A stretch of DNA of 36,907 nucleotides from a virus. Numbering within the stretch: the stretch's first letter is position 1; each line of letters starts with the position of its first letter. The position numbers and the translations under genes are program-made. The notes under the pieces are model-generated. The model was not told the origin of the DNA and made no database searches. It saw only the letters and a list, made by a program, of their open reading frames with translations. The stretch is taken from the IMG/VR virus record IMGVR_UViG_3300042566_000927, positions 1 to 36,907 of that record. One strand, 5' to 3'. Below, piece after piece: positions 13,999 to 23,038 of the stretch.

Positions 13999-15788
13999 CC
14001 AACCAGGCCAAGATCGTCATCACCGCGGAGGACAAAACATCCTCAGTGCTGCGTGGCGTTCTCGGTAGCGTCCAAAGTACAGTCGCCGCGTTTGCGGCGC
14101 TGGGTAGCGGCGCCGCACTGGGCGCCGTCACCCGCCTGGCGGGCGCGCTTGATGACCTGGCCGATACTGCCCGCGGTATTGGCGTGTCGGCTGAGGGCCT
14201 GTCCGCCTTTCAGCTTTCGGCCCGCGCTGCCGGCGTCTCGTCGGAAGAACTGTCCGCCGGGCTTGGCAAGTTTTCCCAGGTGCTTGAGGACGCCCGCTCC
14301 GGCAGCAAGGAAGCTGAGAGCACGGTCCAAGCCCTTGGCATCGGCCTTCGCGAGTTGCGCTCTGGCTCGCTGACCACTGAGGGCGCACTCGCCCGCGCGG
14401 CCGATTCGCTTGCCAAGTACGCCGACGGGTTCGAGAAGACCGCCCTTGCGCGCGACGCGTTTGGCCGCGGTGGCGCCAAGTTCATCACCTTCTTGTCCGA
14501 GGGCTCTGATGGGCTGCGCAAGTTCGGCGGCGTATCGCAGCAGGCCGTTGATGAGGCCGGCAAGCTGCAAAACGAGATTGACCAATTGGCCGCCTCGTGG
14601 GAGAAGCTCAAGCTGAGCGTGGGTGGTGCCATCGCCGGCATCGTTAACGCCACGCTAGAGCTAAAGCGCGGCTCGCTCGACTCGCAGCTAGAGACCACGC
14701 AACGCGCCCTCACCGAGATCAATGAGGCGCTGGAGCGTGCCAAGCCCGGCAGCCGCATTGAAGCCAACTTGCTGGCACAGCTCAAGGCCGAAACTGAAAA
14801 GCTGCGGCAGATTGAGCAGACCATCATCCGGCGAGACTTTGTCGGTCCACCGGTGCCGCTGGAGCGCGCTCCCGTCCGTGCGCAGCAGCCACGTCAGTCC
14901 GAGCGGCCGCGCGCGGAGGAAATCTCAGAGGCCAGCCGTGAGCTGGCTCAGTTCGTTAGCCAGCTTGAGCGCCAGCGCGACGTGGTGGAAGAGATCACCG
15001 ACGTAGAGCGTGCGCTGCAGTTGCTGCGCGCCAACCCGGCAATCGACACGCCGCAGGTGCGCGAGCTGCTGTTCCTGGAAATTGATCGGACCGAGGCTGC
15101 GCGACAGCGCCGGATAATTGATGAGGAGATCCGCCGCATCAATGCCGAGGAGCTTGCGCAGACGCGCGCTCTGCGCGACCAGGTGCTTGAGCTGGCGGGC
15201 GTTGCCGAAGAAGAGCGCAAGCGCAAGCTGACCGAGCAGTTGGAGATCCTCATTGAGCAGCGTGCCTTGACCGCTGAGCAGGCAGAGCGCGCCGTCAATG
15301 GAATCGCTGGCATCCGCGATGAGATAGACAAGACCAAAGACGCCACCGAGCAGTTTGGCCTGGCTTTCGCCAGCAGCATCGGCAATTTCATTGAGGACGG
15401 CGGCCGCGGTGGTGTCAAGAGCTTCTTCGAGGCGTTGCTGCAAGACCTCCTAAAGCTAACCACGCAGCTTCTGATCGTTAAGCCTCTGGCTGAGGCATTG
15501 AAAGCTGCGTTCAGTGGTGGCGGCGGCGTCGGTGACAGCATCAGCAGCCTGTTCGCCGGCTTCTTTGCCGACGGCGGCTTCATTCCGCCCGGCCGGTTCG
15601 GCGTCGTGGGTGAGCGCGGGCCTGAGCTGGCCTTCGGTGGCCGCAGCGGCCAGACCATCCAGCCGATGGGCGGCCCCACCATCAACATCAACCTGCCGCC
15701 CGGCAGCAACGTTACCCGGCAGACGGCCAACCAGATCGCCGGTGCCGTGTCGCGCCAGCTCGCTATAGCCAACCGCCGCAACGGGTAG
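13995..15788 (+). CDS. Tape measure protein
   Basis: This 597-residue protein is largely helical. It starts NQAKIVITAEDKTSSVLRGV with the common 'ITAEDKTS' opening, then Ala-rich hydrophobic stretches (FAALGSGAALGAVTRLAG) and long charged coiled coils around residues 220-420 (EEISEASRELAQFVSQLERQ). The C-terminus has the hallmark GGFIPPGRFGVVGERGPELA (near residues 526-545). At about 0.15 nm per residue it predicts a tail near 90 nm, a short to medium siphovirus tail. It overlaps the chaperone extension by four bases. Confidence 0.93.
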   Translation: MTNQAKIVITAEDKTSSVLRGVLGSVQSTVAAFAALGSGAALGAVTRLAGALDDLADTARGIGVSAEGLSAFQLSARAAGVSSEELSAGLGKFSQVLEDARSGSKEAESTVQALGIGLRELRSGSLTTEGALARAADSLAKYADGFEKTALARDAFGRGGAKFITFLSEGSDGLRKFGGVSQQAVDEAGKLQNEIDQLAASWEKLKLSVGGAIAGIVNATLELKRGSLDSQLETTQRALTEINEALERAKPGSRIEANLLAQLKAETEKLRQIEQTIIRRDFVGPPVPLERAPVRAQQPRQSERPRAEEISEASRELAQFVSQLERQRDVVEEITDVERALQLLRANPAIDTPQVRELLFLEIDRTEAARQRRIIDEEIRRINAEELAQTRALRDQVLELAGVAEEERKRKLTEQLEILIEQRALTAEQAERAVNGIAGIRDEIDKTKDATEQFGLAFASSIGNFIEDGGRGGVKSFFEALLQDLLKLTTQLLIVKPLAEALKAAFSGGGGVGDSISSLFAGFFADGGFIPPGRFGVVGERGPELAFGGRSGQTIQPMGGPTININLPPGSNVTRQTANQIAGAVSRQLAIANRRNG

Positions 15789-15792
15789 CCGA

Positions 15793-16695
15793 ATGAGTTT
15801 CATGGAAAGCCCGCGCTTCCCCGAGCGCATCAGCGTACAGGCAAGCGGTGGACCGGGGTACAGCACCGATATCGTCACCGTGCGCGCTGGGTTCGAGAGC
15901 CGCAACATCAACTGGTCTCAGTCCCGCGCGCGATTCGACCTGTCACATGCGCCACGCACCGAGGCGCAGAAGGACGAACTGCTCGCCTTCTTTCGGATGG
16001 CGCGCGGTGCAGCCTACGGCTTCCGCTACAAAGATTGGGGGGATTTTCGCGTGACGCACAGCAACGGCGTAATGCGTGGTCTCGTCGGTACGGTGGAGCA
16101 GGGCACGGCCGGGCAGGGCTTCGGCGTTGCAACCTATCAACTGTTCAAGCGGTACGGCACCGGCTCGTTCGCGGAAGACCGCCGCATTCGCAAGCCAGTG
16201 CCAAGCACGGTGGCGGTCTTGCGCAACGGTGCCCCGGTCACGTTTGGCACGCTAGCCGGACAGGCGACACTAGACAACACTACCGGCGTGCTCACGTTTG
16301 TCGCTGACCAGACACGCAACATCAGCAGCCACATCGTTGGCGCTACACACCAGCTCACACTAGCCAGCGCATTTTCGCCCAATTTGGTCGTGGGCGGCCG
16401 CGTGTGGGTGACCGGCGTTACCGGCACCGCGGCCGCCGTGCTCAACAATCGCAGCCACTCGGTCACTGGCGTAAGCGGCGCCGTCGTTATTTTGGGCACT
16501 GCCACTAGCGGTCTTACGGCCACTGGCGGCGAGGCCAGATTTTTCCCGCAGCCGACCGAAACGCTGACGTGGTCTGGCGAGTTTGACGTGCCCGTGCGCT
16601 TTGAGTCCGACGAAGCGCGCATCCAGATTATCGACCGCACGCAATCCGAGCTGCTGTACGCGTGGCAGACGCAGCTCGTCGAGGTGCGGACATGA
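15793..16695 (+). CDS. Tail tip protein, DUF2460 family, with an internal insertion
   Basis: This 300-residue protein has the DUF2460 frame. It includes RFPERISVQASGGPGYSTDI, LSHAPRTEAQKDELLAFFRM, AYGFRYKDWGDFRV and, at the end, LTWSGEFDVPVRFESDE. Family members are usually near 210 residues. Here about 80 extra residues (about 176-256) are inserted before the LTWSGEF segment. They are Gly/Thr/Val-rich with a strand pattern (GGRVWVTGVTGTAAAVLNNR), probably a small beta domain exposed on the tail. It is the first of four genes (DUF2460, DUF2163, NlpC/P60, tip) ordered like the Rhodobacter gene transfer agent tail module. Confidence 0.88.
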   Translation: MSFMESPRFPERISVQASGGPGYSTDIVTVRAGFESRNINWSQSRARFDLSHAPRTEAQKDELLAFFRMARGAAYGFRYKDWGDFRVTHSNGVMRGLVGTVEQGTAGQGFGVATYQLFKRYGTGSFAEDRRIRKPVPSTVAVLRNGAPVTFGTLAGQATLDNTTGVLTFVADQTRNISSHIVGATHQLTLASAFSPNLVVGGRVWVTGVTGTAAAVLNNRSHSVTGVSGAVVILGTATSGLTATGGEARFFPQPTETLTWSGEFDVPVRFESDEARIQIIDRTQSELLYAWQTQLVEVRT

Positions 16696-17534
16696 AGACC
16701 CTGTCCACTGGTCTGCAAGAACATCTTGCGCAAGAGGTCACGACCCTGCGCACGCTGGTGAGAGTCACGCGCCGCGATGCGCAGGTGTTCGGATTTACGG
16801 ATTCGGACGACGATATCGAGTATCAGTCGGTGCTATACCGCGCGCGCAGCGGCGCCAGCGGATCTGCCGTCGTATCGGGCGCCGACCTGTCAACCGACAA
16901 TCTTGAGGTGCTGGGCCTGCTGTCCGGCAGCGACATTACCGAGGCGGACCTGGAGGCTGGCGTGTGGGACGCCGCGCAGGTGATTGTGTCGCAGGTCAAC
17001 GTGGCGAACCTGTCGCAGGGCGAACTAATGCTTCGCGTCGGTCAGTTTGGTGAGGTCGAGCGCGCCAACGGCACTTGGCGAGTCGAGGTTCGTGGCCTTA
17101 CAAACACGCTGCAGCGGACCATCACTCGCACCTACCTCCCGACCTGCGATGCAGACCTGGGTGATGCGCGCTGCGGCGTCAACCTGACCTCGCGCACTCA
17201 GAGCAACACCGTCGCAACTGTGCTTAGCGCGCGGCAGTTTGTTAGCCCAACCCTGCCTGGCGCTGCCGGTGTGTACGCTGGCGGCCGCCTGACCTGGACC
17301 AGCGGCGGCAACGCGGGCCGTCAAATGGAGGTGCTCAACAACGACGGGGCGGGCGGTGTTCAGCTCGTTCTGGACATGCCGGTACTCATTGCCGTGGCTG
17401 ACCAGTTCACCATCGTTGAGGGTTGCAACAAGACGATTAATCACTGCGCCAACAAGTTTGGCAATGTCGTCAATTTCCGTGGATTCCCACACGTGCCCGG
17501 CGTCGACAAGACGTTGCGCTACGGGGGCAGTTGA
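16692..17534 (+). CDS. Tail tip protein, DUF2163 / BR0599 family
   Basis: This 280-residue protein starts at ATG 16692 with a four-base overlap. Family features are EVTTLRTLVRVTRRDAQVFG and FTDSDDDIEYQSVLY. The Cys pairs CDADLGDARCGVNL and EGCNKTINHCANKFGN come before the C-terminal FRGFPHVPG. In gene transfer agent and lambda-like tails the corresponding protein (lambda gpL-like) is part of the hub and may bind an iron-sulphur cluster through its cysteines; that is family knowledge. Four cysteines are present. Confidence 0.9.
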   Translation: MKTLSTGLQEHLAQEVTTLRTLVRVTRRDAQVFGFTDSDDDIEYQSVLYRARSGASGSAVVSGADLSTDNLEVLGLLSGSDITEADLEAGVWDAAQVIVSQVNVANLSQGELMLRVGQFGEVERANGTWRVEVRGLTNTLQRTITRTYLPTCDADLGDARCGVNLTSRTQSNTVATVLSARQFVSPTLPGAAGVYAGGRLTWTSGGNAGRQMEVLNNDGAGGVQLVLDMPVLIAVADQFTIVEGCNKTINHCANKFGNVVNFRGFPHVPGVDKTLRYGGS

Positions 17535-17968
17535 TGAGCGTGACCTCACAACAGGTTGTGGCTGCCGCTCGCGGCTGGCTGGGCACGCGCTGGCAGCATC
17601 AGGCCAGCGTCAAAGGCGTGGCGTGCGACTGCGTGGGCCTAGTGGCCGGTGTGGCGCGCGAGCTGGGACTGCTGCACGCCGACCTGCCGCCCTACGAGCG
17701 CACTGCCGACGGGGCCACGCTCACCCGGCTGTGCGCGCAGCACATGCGACGCGTGCCGCTGCCCAGCCTGCAGCCGGGCCACGTGGCCATGCTGCGCTTT
17801 GAGGCCTACCCCACGCATCTCGCAGTAGTGGGTGACTACGCCCACGGCGGCCTGTCCCTCATTCACGCCAGCGCGCCCGCGCGTCGCGTTATCGAGCACC
17901 GGCTCGACGACGTGTGGTGGTTTCGACTGGTCAATGGGTTCGCGTTGCCGGGCGTGGAGTACGCATGA
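17534..17968 (+). CDS. Tail-associated NlpC/P60 peptidase
   Basis: This 144-residue protein (ATG 17534, one-base overlap) has the NlpC/P60 triad. It has the catalytic Cys33 in CDCVGLVAGV, His95 in YPTHLAVVGDY, and a polar third residue at His111 (LIHAS). It is packed with the tail tip and probably cuts peptidoglycan cross-links during DNA entry, as assumed for lambda gpK-like and gene transfer agent homologues. It overlaps the tip protein gene by four bases. Confidence 0.92.
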   Translation: MSVTSQQVVAAARGWLGTRWQHQASVKGVACDCVGLVAGVARELGLLHADLPPYERTADGATLTRLCAQHMRRVPLPSLQPGHVAMLRFEAYPTHLAVVGDYAHGGLSLIHASAPARRVIEHRLDDVWWFRLVNGFALPGVEYA

Positions 17969-20900
17969 GCGACGCCGCGGCTCGAAGTGGCCTCACGCTG
18001 ATCGGTCAGTCTGCCGGGGCGGCTATCGGCGGGCCAATCGGCGCTGCCGTCGGCGGCGCTATCGGTAACGCGGTAGGCTGGTGGTTATTCCCCGAGCAGA
18101 TCACCGCCGAGGGGCCGCGCCTGTCCGAGCTGACGGTGCAGGCGAGCACCTACGGCGTGACCGTCCCGGTCGTGTACGGCCAATGGAGATTGACCGGCAA
18201 CATCATCTGGGCGGCGGACATCCGAGAGACGCGCCAAGAGCGCGACGCAGGCGGCAAGGGCGGCCCGCAGCAGACGCAGGTCTCTTACACCTACGATGCG
18301 AGTTTCGCCGTGGGCCTGTGCGAGGGTCCAATCGCGGGCGTGCTGCGCATCTGGGCCGACTCGCGCCTGGTATATGACGTGAGCGCCACCGCAGACGCCG
18401 AGGCGGTGGCCGCCAGCATCAACGTAGGCGACGTGATCACCGTCTACACCGGCACGCAAACGCAAATGCCGGACCCGACCATTGAGGCCGCGCTCGGCGT
18501 AGGCAACGTGCCCGCCTATCGCGGCCTGGCCTACGTCGTGTTCCGAGACCTTGCCCTCGGTGACTACGGCAACCGGATACCCAACCTGTCTTTCGAGGTC
18601 GTTGAGAACGGCGACCTGGAGCCCGGCTTCAGGGTGCTGGACGTGGCCGCGCCCACCGAGCCGCTGTACCGACTGAACTCCGCGCCACTCCGACAAGACC
18701 CGATCATCAGCACCTTTGGCGGCGGCATCATCCGCACGCTGAGCTCGAGAAATATGGGGCAGACCCGGCTGTACGAGGTGACTGGCGCTTACATCGGCGC
18801 CACCTCAGCTTCCTACGGCGAGTCCAACCTGCCGCCGTTTGGCGTCCTCAATGACCCGCCGAACGGGTTTTATTGGGGTGGCTGGCAGCTCGGCGAGTCC
18901 GGTTACACGATCTTCAACCACATCACGAAGGACTCGCCCGAGCGCTTTCTGCGCTTTGACAACGTAAGCGAGTCAATCCAGAGCCTCGAAACAGGTACGC
19001 CGATTCAAGGCTTGCAGTTGGCCGGTCTCGTCGCGTGCGTTGACTGTCTGCACTACGTTGTGCTCACGTATACAGTCTACTCGACGCCGAGCAACTGGTA
19101 CTTGTTCCGATGGAACGGCGTGGGGCCGGAGCTGGTGCGCAGCGGTACGGTCGATGCGGTGAATGGCGAAGACTTCTTGACCTTCGGCGTCTCTCCGGTC
19201 AATCAATTCAGCGGCCGCCGGGAAGCCGCCATGCTGGAGTCCGACCTCACGCATATGTGGGTGTATCTGGACGACGGTGATCTCGCGGTCTACAAGCTGG
19301 ACCGCGACAACGTGCTGCGCCGCGTGTTGCTGTTCGATGGCTCGACCGCCCGTCGGCCGCGCATGGAGTTTGTTACCGGCTCCGTAGCGCTCAACGCAGA
19401 CCGCGGGCTGTGCTGCGTGCTCGGCACGACCGAAGGTGACGTCACCCGCATCTACGTCTACAGCCGCCTGACCGGCGGCAGCACCGGAACGCGCACGGTC
19501 TCGCAGGTGATTAATGGCCTGTGTCAGCGTGCGGGGCTGACGGTCGGCCAACTCTCGTCGTCCACGTTAACTGACCCGGTCATCGGGTATGGAGTCAGTC
19601 AGCCGCAGACCGCGCGCTCGGCTATCGAGGCGCTTAGCCGCGTGTACCCGTTCACCGGCGTGGAGAGCGGCACGCAGTTGAGATTTGCCGGCCGCAACAG
19701 CGCCGCCGTGGCGACCATCAACGCGGACGATCTGGGCGCCACGGCCGGCGATGATGTTGTTGATCTCGTAGTCTCCACGCGCGCGCAGGAAACCGACCTG
19801 CCGGCCCGTATGACACTACGCTACCCGGCCGTTGATGCAGACTATCAAGTCGGCGCGCAAAGCGCGCGGCGCATGATCACCGGCAGCGAGCAGGTGCTCG
19901 AGCTGGATATCCCAGTCGCCCTGACAGACCAGCGCGCGGCAGAGGCGGCGCAAGTATTGCTGTCTGAGGCGTGGGTCGCCCGCAACCAGCGTCAATTTGC
20001 GACCACGCGCAAGTGGGCCTCGCTGGAGCCGGGCGACGTGGTCAACCTGGCGCTGCCGCAGGCCACTTACACCGTGCGCATTGTGCGCAAGAGCGAGGCT
20101 GGCGGACTGGCGCAGTGGGAGGCAGTTGACCATTCGAGTGCGGCGTACACAACGAGCGTAGTAGCGGGGCAGACTCCGCCCGGCGTGCCGGTAGGCCTGC
20201 CGGCCGTTACGCAGTGCGAGATAATGGACTTGCCGCCTCTGCGCGACATTGATGACGACGGCGGCGTGTACGCAGCTGTCTTCCAAATCAGCGGCCGCCG
20301 CTGGAACGGCGCGGTCATCGAGCGGCGGCCCATCAACGTCGCTACGTGGCAAGCAGTGGAGACCGTCTATTCGGGCGGTACACTAGGCTGCATGGTCACA
20401 GTGCTGCCGCCGTTCGCGGGCGGCAACAGGTGGGACCAGTCCAGCGAAGCTCAGGTCGAGATGTTGTCCGGCGCGCTGTCCAGCGTAACAGAGCTGGCCG
20501 TACTCAACGGCGCTAACGCCGCACTGATCGGCGACGAGATTGTGCAGTTCCGCGAGGCAACGCTGCTCAGCGGCACGACCTACCGGCTACGCGGTTTTCT
20601 GCGTCAGCGCCGCGCAACCACCGCAGAGGCGGCAACGCACACGGCCAACGAGCGATTTGTCCTGCTCGACGCTGACAGCCTGCGGCGGATCAACGTGTCT
20701 CTGGGAGAGGTGGGCTACACGTTCGTTTACACCGGCGTCACGCTGGGGGGGCGGCGTGACCTCATGTACAGGCAGACCGTTAAACACACCGGCCGGGCGA
20801 TCAAGCCCCTGAGCCCAGTGTTGCTTAACGCAGTGCGAGGCGCGGACGACAGGCTGCGTTTTACGTGGACCCGCCGCGCACGGATTAATGCGGGCTGGAA

Positions 20901-21711
20901 CGATTTTGCCGACGTGCCGCTCGATGAGCCAGATGAGCTCTATGACGTTGAGCTCGTTACTAACGACGTTCTCGCTCTCCGATTGCTGTATCTGCCCGAC
21001 TGGGATCGCCGCGAAGTGGAGTGGACATTAGGCCAGCAGATCGCCGCGACTAACCGGCCGGTGCAGCAGGTGGTGTTGCGTGTGTGGCAGAAGAGCAATA
21101 GAGTCGGCCGGGGTGAGCTGGCCGAGGCGGTGGTCAGTGCGCCACTGATGCCGTTTGTCCGCAACTGGAACGACGGCTCGCTGGCCGGGCACACGCTGTT
21201 TGGCAATGGCACCCCTGCACACGCAATCGTGTCGTCCCGGTATCAGCTTAGCAACGGTTCCGGCGGAACCTCCAACAGCCGGCTCGACACGGCGTACTCC
21301 GTGGCCAACTTCGTGCTCGAGGTTGATCTTGTTGTCAGCAGCAACGCCGGCCGTCACGGCGTCGTTTACCGGACGACGGGCTGGGGTAACGTCAGCGTTG
21401 GCGCGTTCGCCTACGCGGCCTGGGTCTTGCCGGTCGCCGGCACGGGTCTGCAATTGCGGCTGCAGAGCGGCGGCAACAACCCGGCCGGCGGATTCGAGAA
21501 CGACTTGCAAATCGTCAGCATTCCCGGTCCAGACTCCGGCACATTCCGGATGCGTCTCGAGGTCAGCGGCAGTACGCACAGAGTGTTTATCAACGGCGTG
21601 CAGCGCATCTCGGTAGTAGATAGTGCGTTCCTCAGCCCCGGCCAGTTCGGGTTGTACATGACCTTGAACACAGCGGTCGCGCAGTTTGACAATCTCCGCA
21701 TCGACTACTAA
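17965..21711 (+). CDS. Tail tip / host specificity protein (gpJ-like hub) with C-terminal lectin-like domain
   Basis: This 1248-residue protein starts at ATG 17965 with an ATGA overlap. The N-terminus has a glycine-rich hydrophobic segment (AGAAIGGPIGAAVGGAIGNA), then the hub pattern STYGVTVPVVYGQWRLTGNI and SFAVGLCEGPIAGVLRIWAD. The central region carries the phage tail-3 type pattern and fibronectin-like strands. From about residue 1062 a separate domain follows (LRLQSGGNNPAGG, RMRLEVSGSTHRVFINGVQR, QFGLYMTLNTAVAQFDNLRI) with the shape of a concanavalin A-like / LamG carbohydrate-binding fold. The hub joins the tail to host recognition; the C-terminal domain is the likely receptor binder. 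Confidence 0.9.
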   Translation: MSDAAARSGLTLIGQSAGAAIGGPIGAAVGGAIGNAVGWWLFPEQITAEGPRLSELTVQASTYGVTVPVVYGQWRLTGNIIWAADIRETRQERDAGGKGGPQQTQVSYTYDASFAVGLCEGPIAGVLRIWADSRLVYDVSATADAEAVAASINVGDVITVYTGTQTQMPDPTIEAALGVGNVPAYRGLAYVVFRDLALGDYGNRIPNLSFEVVENGDLEPGFRVLDVAAPTEPLYRLNSAPLRQDPIISTFGGGIIRTLSSRNMGQTRLYEVTGAYIGATSASYGESNLPPFGVLNDPPNGFYWGGWQLGESGYTIFNHITKDSPERFLRFDNVSESIQSLETGTPIQGLQLAGLVACVDCLHYVVLTYTVYSTPSNWYLFRWNGVGPELVRSGTVDAVNGEDFLTFGVSPVNQFSGRREAAMLESDLTHMWVYLDDGDLAVYKLDRDNVLRRVLLFDGSTARRPRMEFVTGSVALNADRGLCCVLGTTEGDVTRIYVYSRLTGGSTGTRTVSQVINGLCQRAGLTVGQLSSSTLTDPVIGYGVSQPQTARSAIEALSRVYPFTGVESGTQLRFAGRNSAAVATINADDLGATAGDDVVDLVVSTRAQETDLPARMTLRYPAVDADYQVGAQSARRMITGSEQVLELDIPVALTDQRAAEAAQVLLSEAWVARNQRQFATTRKWASLEPGDVVNLALPQATYTVRIVRKSEAGGLAQWEAVDHSSAAYTTSVVAGQTPPGVPVGLPAVTQCEIMDLPPLRDIDDDGGVYAAVFQISGRRWNGAVIERRPINVATWQAVETVYSGGTLGCMVTVLPPFAGGNRWDQSSEAQVEMLSGALSSVTELAVLNGANAALIGDEIVQFREATLLSGTTYRLRGFLRQRRATTAEAATHTANERFVLLDADSLRRINVSLGEVGYTFVYTGVTLGGRRDLMYRQTVKHTGRAIKPLSPVLLNAVRGADDRLRFTWTRRARINAGWNDFADVPLDEPDELYDVELVTNDVLALRLLYLPDWDRREVEWTLGQQIAATNRPVQQVVLRVWQKSNRVGRGELAEAVVSAPLMPFVRNWNDGSLAGHTLFGNGTPAHAIVSSRYQLSNGSGGTSNSRLDTAYSVANFVLEVDLVVSSNAGRHGVVYRTTGWGNVSVGAFAYAAWVLPVAGTGLQLRLQSGGNNPAGGFENDLQIVSIPGPDSGTFRMRLEVSGSTHRVFINGVQRISVVDSAFLSPGQFGLYMTLNTAVAQFDNLRIDY

Positions 21712-21725
21712 GACTAAGGACACCC

Positions 21726-22397
21726 ATGGCCGACAGCAGCGGATTCAGCCTGCCCGACTTCATTGCGGAAAATCAGGCGCAAAAGGAAGTCACAGCCAAC
21801 GGCTTTTTCGACGCGGGCAGCCCGGCGATTTTGTTCGGCCGCCGCGTATCGACCTCCGGATTGCTCACCTGGGGATTCTATGGCGGCGAGTTGCTCGTCG
21901 ACGGCGTGCTCACGGCGATCAACAACGGTTCCGTCGCGCTCACCGTTAGCGCGACCAATTTCGTCGAAGCGACGCGCGCAGGCGCGGTCAGTGCTAACAC
22001 CACGGGATTCACCGCCGGCCGCATCCCGCTCTATGAAGTGGTGACCAACGCAACAACCACCACCTCCTGGACCGACCGCCGCGCATGGGTTCAGCCTGCA
22101 CACGTTGCCGGCCTGCTCGCGCGCGCGATGGCGACCGACGCCAACATCACCCTGACTGCCGCCGAGGCGCGCAACCAGATCCTGCGCATTACCTCCAGCG
22201 TCAGCCTCACCGCCACGCGTGACGTCGTGCTGCCACTGGCACCACAGATCTGGGTGGTGAGCAACGAGACCACCGGCGCGCAGAGCTTGCGCTTCATCGG
22301 CGCGACCGGCACTGGCGTGACTGTAGCTAATGCGCGTCGCGCGGTGATATTTGCGGACGGAACGAACATTGTGCGCGCCAGTCCAGATCAGGCGTAA
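21726..22397 (+). CDS. Tail fibre-like protein (DUF2793-like start)
   Basis: This 223-residue protein begins SSGFSLPDFIAENQAQKEVT, like the 'QAQKHVT' opening of DUF2793 tail proteins. It continues with beta strands such as ILFGRRVSTSGLLTWGFYGG, and ends in strand-rich VNVN-like segments (TLTAAEARNQILRITSSVSL, then GAQSLRFIGATGTGVTVANA). It has a good Shine-Dalgarno sequence (TAAGGA). It is the last gene before the lysis module and probably sits on the tip protein. Confidence 0.75.
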   Translation: MADSSGFSLPDFIAENQAQKEVTANGFFDAGSPAILFGRRVSTSGLLTWGFYGGELLVDGVLTAINNGSVALTVSATNFVEATRAGAVSANTTGFTAGRIPLYEVVTNATTTTSWTDRRAWVQPAHVAGLLARAMATDANITLTAAEARNQILRITSSVSLTATRDVVLPLAPQIWVVSNETTGAQSLRFIGATGTGVTVANARRAVIFADGTNIVRASPDQA

Positions 22398-22434
22398 ATT
22401 CTCGATTGCGCATCCTATCTACGAAAGGTCCATC

Positions 22435-22629
22435 ATGATGACTCGACTTCGGCGCCGGCTTGCGTCCATCTTCATCCGGCTTGCATATCGCGTGCGGCCG
22501 TCGTCCGACACAGTGTCCTCCGCGAAAGGCGGTCTCGGCGGCCCCGGTGCTGCGGATGCTGCCGCCCCGCGCAATTTGACCGCGCCAGCGAAGGGCGGTC
22601 TCGGCGGCCCCGGTGCTGCGGACGATTGA
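22435..22629 (+). CDS. Small basic protein with duplicated AKGGLGGPGAAD motif
   Basis: The start at ATG 22435 (second ATG at 22438) follows GAAAGGT; the longer frame overlaps the fibre gene. The 64-residue product has a basic amphipathic N-terminus (MMTRLRRRLASIFIRLAYRV) able to bind membrane, then two copies of AKGGLGGPGAAD at residues 31-42 and 53-64. The duplication is exact in protein and is encoded by 35-bp repeats. No family is recognised. Position at the start of the lysis module suggests a membrane-related role. It overlaps the next gene by 17 bases. Confidence 0.6.
   Translation: MMTRLRRRLASIFIRLAYRVRPSSDTVSSAKGGLGGPGAADAAAPRNLTAPAKGGLGGPGAADD
22522..22556 (+). repeat. 35-bp direct repeat, copy 1
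   Basis: Bases 22522-22556 match 22588-22622 with one mismatch, a spacing of 66 bp, and encode the repeated AKGGLGGPGAAD. Confidence 0.95.
22588..22622 (+). repeat. 35-bp direct repeat, copy 2
   Basis: This is the second copy of the 35-bp repeat. It also contains the GTG start of the next gene at 22613, in another frame. Confidence 0.95.
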
Positions 22630-23038
22630 CGCGCGCATTGCGCTGTGCGTCGTGGTCGCTGTATTGACTGCCGCAGACCTGCATTACGTGGTCGCGGCGC
22701 AGTGGCCGGACGCTGAGTCCTGGCGCATAGCCCGCCGCGCAAAATACGTAGCCGACGGAGCGGCGCACGCGCTGCTGCTCGCCGTGGTGCTGTACCTGTC
22801 GCAACAGGTCATGCGCGGCCGGGCGCTGATCGTCTGCGCCGTCGCGGTGCTGTACGGCGCGGCGCATGGCGTCATGCAAGCCGCCTGTGGATACGCGGCA
22901 TACTTCATGGACCGACCCGCGGTGCGCGCCGCCGGCGGCTTGTGCGAGCGCGCTAACGGCTGGGAGCTGATCGTCGTGTGTGTCGTCGTCTCTATCGCAA
23001 TCGCCCTCGTCTGGGGTCGCCGACATGGCCGCCGCTGA
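22613..23038 (+). CDS. Membrane protein with about four transmembrane segments, lysis module
   Basis: This 141-residue protein starts at GTG 22613. Predicted membrane segments by eye are residues 8-26 (IALCVVVAVLTAADLHYVV), about 48-66 (GAAHALLLAVVLYLSQQVM), about 71-96 and about 116-134 (LIVVCVVVSIAIALVW). It ends in a basic GRRHGRR. Several short membrane proteins in a row before the endolysin suggest holin or antiholin functions, but I cannot tell which of the three is the holin. Confidence 0.65.
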   Translation: MLRTIDARIALCVVVAVLTAADLHYVVAAQWPDAESWRIARRAKYVADGAAHALLLAVVLYLSQQVMRGRALIVCAVAVLYGAAHGVMQAACGYAAYFMDRPAVRAAGGLCERANGWELIVVCVVVSIAIALVWGRRHGRR

